DNA of 37,082 nt from an uncultured Planctomycetaceae bacterium (GCA_913031625.1 CAJWGB010000026.1:1-37082), one strand, 5' to 3'. Numbered from the stretch's first letter, positions 23,186-31,119 are shown. Numbers and translations: made by a program. The notes: generated by a model not told the origin, from the sequence alone.

Positions 23186-23211
23186 CACTGTCTATTGTCT
23201 GGATCAATCAG

Positions 23212-24240
23212 ATGAATATGAAACAATCACTTGCTTTGACTCTGATGGCAGCATTTGCTCTGTCCAGCTCGGCAGATGATCTGACGCGCAAGAGTGAGTC
23301 TACCCGAATTCGTGGTGACATTGGCAAGACGGATCTGACTCAGGTGACAATCAAGCGGACAAACGGAGATCTGATCTCCGTTCCCGTGAATGACCTGAAG
23401 ACCATCAATTTTGCAGGAGCACCGACGGAGCTGTTGCAGGGGCAGACCAATGAATTCAGCGGTGCTTCTCAGGCTGCTCTGGAGAAGTATCAGAAGGCTG
23501 TCGGGGGGACCAGCGGCAAGATGAGGAGTGAGTTCGAATTTCTGATCGGACGAGCTCTGGCGACGCTGTCTCAGGTCGATGCGGATAAATCTGTCGAGGC
23601 AAAGTCAGCCCTGCAGAAGTTTCGGTCAGCGAACAAGACCCACTACCGGTACCTTGAGGCGACTCTGCTTCAGGCTGCTGTTCAGGCTGGCATGAATGAA
23701 GCGGACGAAGCCACGACACTGCTTCAGGAAGTCGTTGATGGCCCTGTTGCCGCGTACAAACTGCAGGCAGGTGTCGAGCTTGGCCGACTGCATCTCAAAA
23801 CCGGCGACGCTGGTGCAGCACTGGCGAAATTTAATGAAGTGATTCAACAGAGTTCAGCTCCAGAAGCAGCTGCCACGAAGTTTGCGGGTATGCTCGGCAA
23901 AGCAGCCTGCCTTCAGAGTCAGAGCAACCTCGATCAGGCTGTGGCCACACTCGATGAAGTGATCAAGAGTGCTCCTGACACAGAAACAAAAACTCACGCG
24001 GAAGCATGGCTTCGTAAGGGAGACTGCCTTCGGCTGAAACAGGCATTTAAGCCTGCTCTATACGCATACCTGCATGTCGATGTGCTCTATGAAGGCGAGA
24101 CGGTTCAGCACGCTGAAGCACTCGCTCGACTGGTGGCACTGTGGCAGCAGGCCGGTCACGCTGACCGTTCTGCCAGTACCTCCGCCAAGCTCAAACAAAT
24201 GTATCCCAACAGCCAGTGGGCAAAGAGCCCCGGAGGTTAG
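23212..24240 (+). CDS. Exported TPR-repeat protein
   Basis: Protein of 342 residues with a signal peptide (about 1-22, LALTLMAAFALSSSA). A short N-terminal beta-type segment contains QVTIKRTNGDLISVPVNDLK. Helical TPR-like repeats follow, such as ALEKYQKAVGG, YKLQAGVELGRLHLKTGDAGAALAKFNEVI, LGKAACLQSQSNLDQAVATL and AWLRKGDCLRLKQAFKPALYAYLHVDVLY. The overall plan recalls YbgF/CpoB-like partners of the Tol system, but no specific motif proves it. It lies 26 bp after the large TPR gene and 149 bp before exbB, and is probably in the same operon. Role inferred: periplasmic adaptor of the Exb complex. Confidence 0.84.
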   Translation: MNMKQSLALTLMAAFALSSSADDLTRKSESTRIRGDIGKTDLTQVTIKRTNGDLISVPVNDLKTINFAGAPTELLQGQTNEFSGASQAALEKYQKAVGGTSGKMRSEFEFLIGRALATLSQVDADKSVEAKSALQKFRSANKTHYRYLEATLLQAAVQAGMNEADEATTLLQEVVDGPVAAYKLQAGVELGRLHLKTGDAGAALAKFNEVIQQSSAPEAAATKFAGMLGKAACLQSQSNLDQAVATLDEVIKSAPDTETKTHAEAWLRKGDCLRLKQAFKPALYAYLHVDVLYEGETVQHAEALARLVALWQQAGHADRSASTSAKLKQMYPNSQWAKSPGG

Positions 24241-24331
24241 GCCAATCTTCGGCGACTTTGGTCAAGTCCGTAAGAATGGATGACGCAGACAGGTCGAACA
24301 GCTACATTTCGAACAGCAAACAAACGAACAA

Positions 24332-24361
24332 CATTCTGCTCATTGGGGTATGAACAGAATG
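24332..24361 (+). other. Stem-loop in the leader just upstream of exbB
   Basis: CATTCTG (24332-24338) pairs with CAGAATG (24355-24361). After one mismatch, TCAT pairs with ATGA around the loop TGGGGT. The eleven base pairs lie 28 bases ahead of the exbB start codon. No T-run follows, so it is not a standard terminator. It may be an RNA-processing or stability element inside the operon. Confidence 0.5.
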
Positions 24362-24389
24362 CTCAAATTGGAATTGGAGAAATACCAAC

Positions 24390-25205
24390 ATGCTGACTCT
24401 TCAGGATCAGATTTCACGGCGCCGGACTCCATGGCTGGTGCTGCTGATGGCCGTTGTTTTGACGACTGCCATCATGCCATCGTTTAGTACGTCCGGGCAG
24501 GCAGTTGCTCAGGAGAATGAAGGCGATGGAGCAGAGGAAGAAAAGAAAGAAGAAAGCACGACCGGCACTGCCTCTGAACGGTCATTCCTTGAGTGGATGT
24601 TTGCTGCTCTGGGCTGGTTCTGGATGACCGTCTTTGCTGCCCTTTCGTTCGTGATGGTTGCTTTGATCATGATGAACGTACTTCAGGTGCGTCGGGACGT
24701 TCTGCTGCCAAACGAATTCGTCGAGGAGTTTGAAGGCAAGCTGAACACAAAAGACTTCCAGGGCGCCTACGAGGTTGCGAAGAACGATGACTCGTTCGTT
24801 GCTCGCGTTCTGGCTGCCGGAATGGCTCGTCTTCAACGCGGCTATGCAGAGTCCGTTGAGGGCATGCAGGAAGCCGGAGAAGACGAGAATATGGCACTGG
24901 AGCATCGTCTGAGTTACCTCGCGCTGATCGGAACTGTTGCTCCGATGCTCGGACTGATGGGAACTGTTCAGGGTATGATTAAGTCGTTCGACAAAATCGC
25001 CTCCTCTGCAGTTGCTCCCAAGCCACCTGAGCTCGCGGAAGGTATTTCTACCGCCCTGTTCACCACTCTGATTGGTCTGGGGATCGCCGTACCTGCAATG
25101 GTGTTTTACAGCATCCTGAAGAATCGCATTCAGCGACTGGTGCTGGAGATTGGCATGGTCAGCGAAGGTCTGATGAGCCGATTCTCTGCCGTTAAGCAGA
25201 ACTAG
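24390..25205 (+). CDS. MotA/TolQ/ExbB proton channel family protein
   Basis: Inner-membrane protein of 271 residues that, with ExbD/TolR, converts proton-motive force into movement in the envelope. It has an extra N-terminal extension: a hydrophobic signal-like segment (about 14-40, ending QAVA before QENEGD), then a Glu/Lys-rich linker. Three membrane helices follow at about 71-97, 174-194 and 219-242, the usual ExbB/TolQ core. Core motifs are SYLALIGTVAPMLGLMGTVQGMIKSF and ELAEGISTALFTTLIGLGIAVPAMVFYSILKNRI. The cleavable-looking extension resembles ExbB forms found in other phyla and suggests a periplasmic N-terminus after processing. Hairpins flank the gene on both sides. Symbol withheld because Exb, Tol and gliding-type members cannot be separated here. 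Confidence 0.93.
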   Translation: MLTLQDQISRRRTPWLVLLMAVVLTTAIMPSFSTSGQAVAQENEGDGAEEEKKEESTTGTASERSFLEWMFAALGWFWMTVFAALSFVMVALIMMNVLQVRRDVLLPNEFVEEFEGKLNTKDFQGAYEVAKNDDSFVARVLAAGMARLQRGYAESVEGMQEAGEDENMALEHRLSYLALIGTVAPMLGLMGTVQGMIKSFDKIASSAVAPKPPELAEGISTALFTTLIGLGIAVPAMVFYSILKNRIQRLVLEIGMVSEGLMSRFSAVKQN

Positions 25206-25219
25206 ATTCCGGGGCCTGC

Positions 25220-25240
25220 TCCGGCACCGTCGGTGTCGGA
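25220..25240 (+). other. Strong intercistronic hairpin between exbB and the first exbD
   Basis: TCCGGCACC pairs with GGTGTCGGA around the loop GTC, giving nine base pairs including one G-T wobble. It begins 15 bases after the exbB stop and ends 29 bases before the exbD ATG. The following sequence, ACTGATTTGTG, is not a proper T-run, so partial termination or protection of the exbB message is more likely than full termination. Confidence 0.55.
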
Positions 25241-25269
25241 ACTGATTTGTGCACAACAGGTGTGAATCC

Positions 25270-25743
25270 ATGAAAATCAAGGGTGCAGATTCAACTCCGC
25301 CCGATGTCGACATGACCCCAATGATCGACATCGTGTTTCAGCTGATTGCCTTCTTTATGGTGATCACGAACTTTGAACAGCAACAGGCTGACGAACGGAT
25401 CACTCTTCCCAAAGACCAGCTTGCAAAGCCTCCTGAGGTGAAGCGAGAGAATGTCGTTGTCATCAATCTCGGCTTCGATAAGGCCGACGGGGAGAAGATC
25501 AGCGATGAGCCTCTGATTCTGTTCGGTGGCGAGCAGTTTACAGTCGAAGGCAGCAGGGCAAGGCTTCAGCAGGAAGCTCAGTTCTACGAAGTCATTGACA
25601 CCGCACTGGACGAAGTGACGGTGGAGATTCGAGCTGATGCGGACGTCCCGGCGGGGCTTGTGCAGAGCCTTATCAAGATGTGCCAGGAAGAGGGGATCGG
25701 GTTTACTCGGTTTGCTCTCAAGGCAACACAGCAGATCAATTGA
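25270..25743 (+). CDS. ExbD/TolR family biopolymer transport protein (first copy)
   Basis: Protein of 157 residues with one N-terminal membrane helix and a periplasmic domain. DMTPMIDIVFQLIAFFMV contains the conserved proton-carrying aspartate (Asp20) at the start of the helix (about 19-37). The periplasmic part ends with a TolR-like segment, AGLVQSLIKMCQEEGIGFTRFALKATQ. A GTG at 25249 would add seven residues; I chose the ATG at 25270, since ExbD proteins start shortly before the helix. It lies 21 bp before a second ExbD gene. The two differ in the periplasmic domain, suggesting a hetero-dimer in the ExbB ring. Confidence 0.92.
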   Translation: MKIKGADSTPPDVDMTPMIDIVFQLIAFFMVITNFEQQQADERITLPKDQLAKPPEVKRENVVVINLGFDKADGEKISDEPLILFGGEQFTVEGSRARLQQEAQFYEVIDTALDEVTVEIRADADVPAGLVQSLIKMCQEEGIGFTRFALKATQQIN

Positions 25744-25764
25744 GTAATATTTGTTGAGGCATTA

Positions 25765-26259
25765 ATGAAGATTCGAAGTCGCAGTGCTGACGGCGAGAAG
25801 ATTGAAACACAGATGGCACCCATGATTGACGTGGTGTTCCAGCTGTTGATTTTCTTCATGCTGACGCTCAAGATTATTGAGCCGGAGGGTGACTTCAGCA
25901 TCAGTATGCCACTGGGGCAGACCTCGACTGAGTCGACCGATGACCCACAGATTGAGCCCTTGAAGATCCGACTTCGTGCTTCTGCTGATGGAGCACTGGC
26001 GGAAGTACTGGTGAATGGTGAGACAATGGGAGTCGGTCCTGCAGCTTTCCAGCGAGTCAATACCAAGGTCTTTGACGAGATTGTTGGGCTGGGGGACAAC
26101 GCTGATGATCTGGAGGTCGAGATCGATCCCGATTACGGAGTTCCTTACAGCGGGATCATTGCCACGATTAGTGCCTGCTCCGGGCGGATTGAGAACAAAG
26201 AGGTCACTCGATTTGTCAGTAAAATCAAGTTTGCGCCGATCCGTGAGGAAGCGCCTTAG
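25765..26259 (+). CDS. ExbD/TolR family biopolymer transport protein (second copy)
   Basis: Protein of 164 residues. QMAPMIDVVFQLLIFFMLTLK carries the conserved aspartate (Asp22) at the start of the single membrane helix. The periplasmic part (ALAEVLVNGETMGVG, DDLEVEIDPDYGVPYSGIIATISACSGRIENKEVTRFVSKIKFAP) has the ExbD/TolR fold pattern with a longer linker than the first copy. Paired ExbD genes after one ExbB gene are common in planctomycetes and other phyla. No TonB or TolA gene is nearby. The next gene, a redoxin-like protein, follows after 103 bp. Confidence 0.92.
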   Translation: MKIRSRSADGEKIETQMAPMIDVVFQLLIFFMLTLKIIEPEGDFSISMPLGQTSTESTDDPQIEPLKIRLRASADGALAEVLVNGETMGVGPAAFQRVNTKVFDEIVGLGDNADDLEVEIDPDYGVPYSGIIATISACSGRIENKEVTRFVSKIKFAPIREEAP

Positions 26260-26362
26260 CTGCTCCCTTGTTTGAAGAGCGAACAGGCGTCGAATGGGAG
26301 AGTGGAGTCAGTGGTCCCCCTGACCCTGCCTGAAGCAGTTAAAGTCGAATTTAAGTATCGTT

Positions 26363-26962
26363 ATGGCTGCTCAATCACGGAGGTTTGTTGTATTTCTGGC
26401 CGCGGCGGCAGTCGTTCTGGTAGCCGCTGCTGTCTGGCGCTCAGCTAACCCCCGCCCTGATTCATGGGATCCGTCCGCTCCGCAGACTCTGGAACTCCGG
26501 CAGTTCGCTCCTGCCTTTGAACTTTACGATCAGGGTAGTGGAGAGAAGAAGCCGCGGCTCGTGAATCTGAGGTCCTACCTGCATCGCCATCAGATCGTAT
26601 TGGTTTTCTTCAACGGAAACCCGGAGAGTGACTCCACTTTGTGGTCGCTGAGAGAACGGCACGAGGATCTTGAGGCAGAGAACATCAAAGTCTTTGGTGT
26701 CACGACTCAGTTGCCACAGGTGAATCGTAAGACGAATGAGCCGTTTCCGTTTCCGCTCCTGTCTGATGTCGAGTCGATGAGTCCGGATTCGGCACATAAA
26801 ATGTGGGGGCGTCTTAGACCTTCCGACGCACCGGGTGGCGGCCCCGAGACGATTCCGGGAGTCTTCCTCATCGACCGCGCGGGCACTGTGGCATGGGAAG
26901 ACAAGTTGCCCAGGCCCCTGGGCGACGACGTGGATCTGATTGAGCGGCTGCTTGGTTCGTAA
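26363..26962 (+). CDS. Membrane-anchored AhpC/TSA (redoxin)-like protein lacking all cysteines
   Basis: Protein of 199 residues with an N-terminal membrane anchor (about 9-26, VVFLAAAAVVLVAAAVW) and a periplasmic thioredoxin-fold domain. The peroxiredoxin-like pattern is FAPAFELYDQ, VNLRSYLHRHQIVLVFFNGNPESDSTLWSLRERHEDLEAENIKVFGVTT, then FPFPLLSDVES and IPGVFLIDRAGTVAW. Where the catalytic cysteine of this family would stand, the sequence reads GNPESDST, and there is no cysteine anywhere in the protein. It therefore cannot do cysteine-based peroxidase or thiol exchange chemistry; a binding or structural role is inferred. It follows the second exbD gene by 103 bp and has a weak ribosome site, so operon membership is probable rather than certain. 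Confidence 0.75.
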   Translation: MAAQSRRFVVFLAAAAVVLVAAAVWRSANPRPDSWDPSAPQTLELRQFAPAFELYDQGSGEKKPRLVNLRSYLHRHQIVLVFFNGNPESDSTLWSLRERHEDLEAENIKVFGVTTQLPQVNRKTNEPFPFPLLSDVESMSPDSAHKMWGRLRPSDAPGGGPETIPGVFLIDRAGTVAWEDKLPRPLGDDVDLIERLLGS

Positions 26963-27287
26963 AACGGGAGGCCTCTGTGAGGTCGGAGTCGGCTCGTCAA
27001 ACTCCAGTGGGGTTGTGGGTTATCCTCGTCAATACGTGGGGCGAGAAGAGGCAGTCTGGTAATCCGAAGCGTGAGCAGGGGATGCGTTGTCCTTGTGAGC
27101 AGATCCCTCCCTCACCAGGAAATTGCGTCCATCGTTGTCGCTGGTGGCCAGGTGGGCGTTTCGCCCGGACGCTTGCGTGTCACGGCTAACAGAAGCACTG
27201 CTGCCACACGACTTGCGTCAACGGATGTAATTTCCGATCACGTTTCGGGTTTCCATTCAATCACACGCTGGGCTGTAACCGAACGCT
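26963..27287. other. Convergent intergenic region with nested hairpin
   Basis: No gene is supported here; short open frames exist but show no family pattern. A nested fold is visible: GCGTCC (27125-27130) pairs with GGACGC (27167-27172), and inside it GGGCG (27154-27158) pairs with CGCCC (27162-27166) around TTT. No T-run follows on either strand, so I do not call it a terminator. Transcripts from both sides should end in this stretch. Confidence 0.35.
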
Positions 27288-30200
27288 CTAATGATTGGTG
27301 ATGAACTCCTGCGTGTTCACCAATGCCCACAGCAGGTCTCGCAGGCCGTCCGCAAATGATTCCTGGTTGGCAAAGTGTTGTTGGCACCGAGTTAATTCTT
27401 CGACAGTTGGTATTCGGGAAACCGTTCGAAGGTAGGCCTGTTCAATCCATGGCCTAAGGTCTTTGGGCGGTGATTTGAGACCCTTAACTTCACTCACCCA
27501 GCCATCTGCCCGGTCGAGCATCTGGAGAAGTTCTTCGTCATTTCGGATGTACAGCGCCTGTGGCAGGGCGGGCGATTCTGCGCGTTCGCAGTCACAGTTT
27601 ACGCTGCGCAGTGGCTTGCCAAAGACAAGCAGGGAATAGTCGATGGAACGAGTCTGGTAGGAACGCGGCTGCTGGTTGATTTTTCTGGATTCGACATCGC
27701 GGCCAATGAATCGCAGCCGTTTGGTGTTTGCTGTGGACTGCAGGATTGCATCCACGACTGTCTCGGCCGGTAGTCTTCGGATTTCGGCATGGCTGTGATG
27801 TGTATGATCATGAAGCCCGGATGGCGTGGCTTTCCATGACAGCTGGTAGGTGCGTGATTGGATTATTGTGCGGTGCAGCCATTTCATGTCGTAGTTGTGC
27901 TTCACGAATGAGGACGTCAGGTACTCCAGTAGCGGTGCGTTTGATGGAGGGTTCGCCAGGTTGAGATCGTCGGTGGGAGCGACGATTCCCTTGCCGAAGT
28001 ACACGGACCAGATGCGATTCACGAATGCTCGTGCCATGGAACGATGTGGCTCTTCGATCAGCCACTGAGCCAGCAGCAGGGTTGGGTCCTGGACATCGTT
28101 TAGATCAATCTCTGCTCCACCGGGAAATCTTGCCAGCTGCGGGCTGTTGCCGGGGGGCTTGATGTAGATTTCATTCCACGGGATCGCGCGGCCCTCTGCT
28201 GCGATTCTCAGGTAGCTCTGGCGGCGCAGTGCGGCAGTGTTCAGCTTTCCCGGGACGCCCAGCAGTTCACGATAACGTTGATTCCGAGGCATGGCATCCG
28301 GAGCAAGGCCACGGCCGATTCTTGTAAAGAACTGTGTGAACTGTTCAAAGTCGTGTTGCGACCACTGGTCAAACGGATGTTTGTGGCATTGAGCACAGTC
28401 GAGCCGTGTGCCCATAAAGATGTAACCGAATGAAAGGGCTTTGTCTGATGGGACTGTGATGTTGTCTCGATACCAGTAGTGCGGCATGGGGTTGCCCAGT
28501 GCGGAGAATTCGGCATCGCGTTTGCCCCGCTTCGTGAAGCCGCTCTGCCGTGCGATGTAGTCGCGGTAGGACTCAGTGTCCGGGCGTGACTTTGACGTGA
28601 TGATGCCCTCAACGATTTTGTGCCAGCCAATATTCTTCTCGACTCGGTGCTGCATCCAGTCACGCCATTGAGCGGCAACCACGGAGGCCATTTCCGTACT
28701 GCCAAGGTATCCCGCGTTGCTGCCTGTCAGGTCGCACAGCCTTGTCGTCCACCAGCGAACGTAGGCTGGGTGTTCAAGCAGGTCGTCGATCAATTGTTGT
28801 CGCTTGTCCTCGCTGGAATCGTCAACGAACTGACGGATCTGATCCGGCGTGGGAAGCGTTCCAATGAGGTCCAGTGATGCTCTGCGAAGGAACTCAGAGT
28901 CTGTGCAGAGGTCCGTGGGGACAACTCCCAGCTGTTGCAGTCGGCGATTGACCAGCCGATCAATTTCCGTAGGGGCCGGGATATCCGGAAATGCGGCACC
29001 TGATTGCTCGGAAACGGGACGGATGACGGGAACCGGGACCACGCCGTTATCGTAGTAGACCACGATATGAGTGGCGCCGGGGCGAATGCTGGTCACTCTG
29101 CCCTCCTCTGTAACACTCGCGAGTGCGTCATCGAGCGGCTCAAATCGTGCCAGGCTTGTTACGTCTTCTCGAAGACCATTTGACCAGACACTCACGACTT
29201 TCAGTTGGGCCGTCTGATTGTCGCTGTGGAATTCAATTTCGGACGGGCTGATTTCCAGCCGAACGAATGTGGGCGCAGACTCCGGCAGGCCGTTTGCTCC
29301 CCCTTTGATCCACCGAATAAGAGTTGCCTGCTGCCATGAGCCCTTAGCAAACCGCAGGCCCCCTTCGTGTTCTTTCTCAGAGGTTGGCTTGTTCACAATG
29401 AGACTCTGCCGGGGCTGCTGCAGGTTTACTCGGTCGCGCAACGCAGTGTGATCCGCCGAGAAGTCGTAGCCGAACATCGACAGCCGAAATCCACCGCGTC
29501 CCTGAAACGAGCCATGGCACGAACGTCCGTTGCATCCCAGCCGGCCGAGCAGCGGTATGACGTGTCGCTGAAAGTCCGGAGTAAAATCCTGTTCCAGTCG
29601 TGTTCGGACATCCGGTAGAACCGATTTGACGGCAGCTGTGGCATTTTGTTTCGCGAACAGAGCGATGCTCTCGCGGTCGCCGGCACCAGTGGCCTGGAAA
29701 AAGATCTGTGTGTCCGGTAACGCCTGCTGAAGGGCCTTTAACGCATCCGGTGTCAGGCCGCAGTGATAGACCTCAAGCACCTTCAGCTGTTTCAGCTGCG
29801 TAAGGGCTTTTACTCCTTCGGCTGTCAGTTTGTTGCCGGAAATCGAGAGGTGCGTAAGTGACTCGAGGCTGACGAGTGCGTCCAGGCCGACGCCCGTGAT
29901 TCCCGTTTCGTTGAGTGAAAGTGTTTGCAGTTTCTGGAGTGACGTCAGTGCAATCAGCCCGTCGTCTGTCACCAGAGTCTCGTCGAGAAACAGGCACTCC
30001 AGATTGATGAGCCGTGCCACGCTGCAAACTGTCTGGTCGCCGACTTTGGTTTCCTCGAGTGAAAGCACCTGCAAAGCGGAGAGGTGTTCGAGTGAGCCGC
30101 CCGCCGAGTCATCGATCGGGGTAGCTGCGAGTGAGAGGTGAGTCAGTCCCCGCATGTGCTCAAGTGCGTTCAGGGCGGCTGATGAGATGCGAGTCTCTGA

Positions 30201-30491
30201 AACAAAGAGTGTCTTCAGTTTCTTCAGCGAGGCCACATGATGAAAGCCAACATCACTGACCTGCGGGGCAACGACTGCCAGGTACTCAAGATGCGGATAC
30301 TCAGGCAGTTGTTCGAGTGTGGCATCTGTCACAACTGGCTTACTCAATCGAATCAACCCGACGGTTCCATCCTTGTTGTACTGGAGATTCGTGACTTGTC
30401 GCCGAAACTCGAGCGGTACTTCCGTCTTTGGATTTTGTGCCACAACCGAAGAAATTGCCGACAGTATGAGCAGCAGCAGAAGGTGTCTCAT
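27288..30491 (-). CDS. LRR-PSCyt1-like/Big_2/DUF1549 (PSCyt2)/DUF1553 (PSD1) fusion protein
   Basis: Exported protein of 1067 residues. Signal peptide at the start (MRHLLLLLILSAISSVVAQ). About nine leucine-rich repeats of roughly 24 residues run from about 45 to 265 (LTHLSLAATPIDD, LQVLSLEETKVGD, LECLFLDETLVTDDGL). The remainder parallels the protein at 7201-9924: DFQRHVIPLLGRLGCNGRSCH with a C-x4-C-H motif (Cys320-His326), a Big_2 segment, DUF1549 with CAQCHKHPFDQW, and DUF1553 ending LVNTQEFITNH. The GTG at 30512 is possible, but the ATG at 30491 has GGAG seven bases ahead and shares ATGA with the stop of an upstream small gene, so I chose it. Unlike the first copy it has no DUF1501 neighbour. 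The LRR part may supply a binding face. Confidence 0.9.
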   Translation of the reverse strand: MRHLLLLLILSAISSVVAQNPKTEVPLEFRRQVTNLQYNKDGTVGLIRLSKPVVTDATLEQLPEYPHLEYLAVVAPQVSDVGFHHVASLKKLKTLFVSETRISSAALNALEHMRGLTHLSLAATPIDDSAGGSLEHLSALQVLSLEETKVGDQTVCSVARLINLECLFLDETLVTDDGLIALTSLQKLQTLSLNETGITGVGLDALVSLESLTHLSISGNKLTAEGVKALTQLKQLKVLEVYHCGLTPDALKALQQALPDTQIFFQATGAGDRESIALFAKQNATAAVKSVLPDVRTRLEQDFTPDFQRHVIPLLGRLGCNGRSCHGSFQGRGGFRLSMFGYDFSADHTALRDRVNLQQPRQSLIVNKPTSEKEHEGGLRFAKGSWQQATLIRWIKGGANGLPESAPTFVRLEISPSEIEFHSDNQTAQLKVVSVWSNGLREDVTSLARFEPLDDALASVTEEGRVTSIRPGATHIVVYYDNGVVPVPVIRPVSEQSGAAFPDIPAPTEIDRLVNRRLQQLGVVPTDLCTDSEFLRRASLDLIGTLPTPDQIRQFVDDSSEDKRQQLIDDLLEHPAYVRWWTTRLCDLTGSNAGYLGSTEMASVVAAQWRDWMQHRVEKNIGWHKIVEGIITSKSRPDTESYRDYIARQSGFTKRGKRDAEFSALGNPMPHYWYRDNITVPSDKALSFGYIFMGTRLDCAQCHKHPFDQWSQHDFEQFTQFFTRIGRGLAPDAMPRNQRYRELLGVPGKLNTAALRRQSYLRIAAEGRAIPWNEIYIKPPGNSPQLARFPGGAEIDLNDVQDPTLLLAQWLIEEPHRSMARAFVNRIWSVYFGKGIVAPTDDLNLANPPSNAPLLEYLTSSFVKHNYDMKWLHRTIIQSRTYQLSWKATPSGLHDHTHHSHAEIRRLPAETVVDAILQSTANTKRLRFIGRDVESRKINQQPRSYQTRSIDYSLLVFGKPLRSVNCDCERAESPALPQALYIRNDEELLQMLDRADGWVSEVKGLKSPPKDLRPWIEQAYLRTVSRIPTVEELTRCQQHFANQESFADGLRDLLWALVNTQEFITNH

Positions 30492-30730
30492 TGGGTTTCT
30501 CCGGGCTTGCACGCTGCATCTGCGTCAACATCAAAGGACGTCTCCATCTTCGATACGTGACGGGCATCATACTGCTGTATCCGGCCTCGGTCGAACTCCA
30601 GACTGGCAAGTGTGGTCGTCGCGTGGCACGGGCCTGCGTCGCTTAACCGAAGACCCGCCGGGGCCTGTTCGAAGCTTCTGCTGTAAGTGCGTCGAACAAA
30701 CTGGATCCAAAGTTGTTCCACGTCATTCAT
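30488..30730 (-). CDS. Small hypothetical protein translationally coupled to the LRR-PSD1 gene
   Basis: An 80-residue frame whose TGA overlaps the ATG of the LRR-PSD1 gene as ATGA, a classic sign of coupled translation. The product starts MNDVEQLWIQFVRR and has a middle part LRLSDAGPCHATTTLASLEFDRGRIQQYDARHV. It shows no signal peptide or membrane segment and matches no family I know. The frame is open further back to a GTG at 30832, which would give 114 residues; GAGG precedes the ATG at 30730 but is very close to it, so the start is uncertain. The overlap is the main support that this is real. Confidence 0.45.
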   Translation of the reverse strand: MNDVEQLWIQFVRRTYSRSFEQAPAGLRLSDAGPCHATTTLASLEFDRGRIQQYDARHVSKMETSFDVDADAACKPGETQ

Positions 30731-31101
30731 TCCCTCGGTCCCGTTTTCAATGAGTCCTTTCGGGCTCCGGGGAGGCGGTTCGCCGACTGAGACGGCACCC
30801 GACGGGCATTGGAAGTCGGTGACAGATGACACTCGGCACAGAATTCCACCGCCCGAAAGGTCAGTTCTGGCCGCTCACCGATGCCGGACTCCTGGTGTGA
30901 CGTCAAGTGTTGGTTCGAAATTTGGGCGCTGTGTCATCCGTATTGTCAAAATGACAATTTTTGGGGGCAGCTCTCGGCTGTTTCTTCAACGGAGAGTTTA
31001 CCTAACCGGAAGACATGCAGTATTTGCCGCACCTTCCGATGTGTTTGGGATTGCGCAAGGTGTTTTTATTTAGTGACTTATGTTGATTCCTGTGCTGTTC
31101 G

Positions 31102-31118
31102 TTGTGATCAGATCACAA
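31102..31118. promoter_or_regulatory. Palindromic operator candidate upstream of csrA
   Basis: TTGTGAT and ATCACAA form a perfect seven-base inverted repeat around CAG. The half-sites TGTGA and TCACA are those of CRP/FNR-type regulators, but the spacer between them is five bases, not the six of CRP. It lies directly upstream of the -24 element of the candidate promoter, so a bound protein would sit next to the polymerase. The regulator is unknown. Confidence 0.45.
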
Positions 31119-31119
31119 T

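Noticed and set aside
22848-23188. Minus-strand Leu/Arg/Ser/Pro-rich frames opposite the end of the large TPR gene
   Set aside because: They mirror the Lys/Pro-rich tail of the TPR protein and have no independent support.
25249-25269. GTG start extending the first ExbD by seven residues
   Set aside because: The ATG at 25270 places the membrane helix at the usual distance from the N-terminus, and the extra residues would overlap the leader.
27071-27301. Plus-strand frame of 76 codons in the convergent gap
   Set aside because: It runs into the 3' end of the LRR-PSD1 gene and shows no family pattern, signal or ribosome site.
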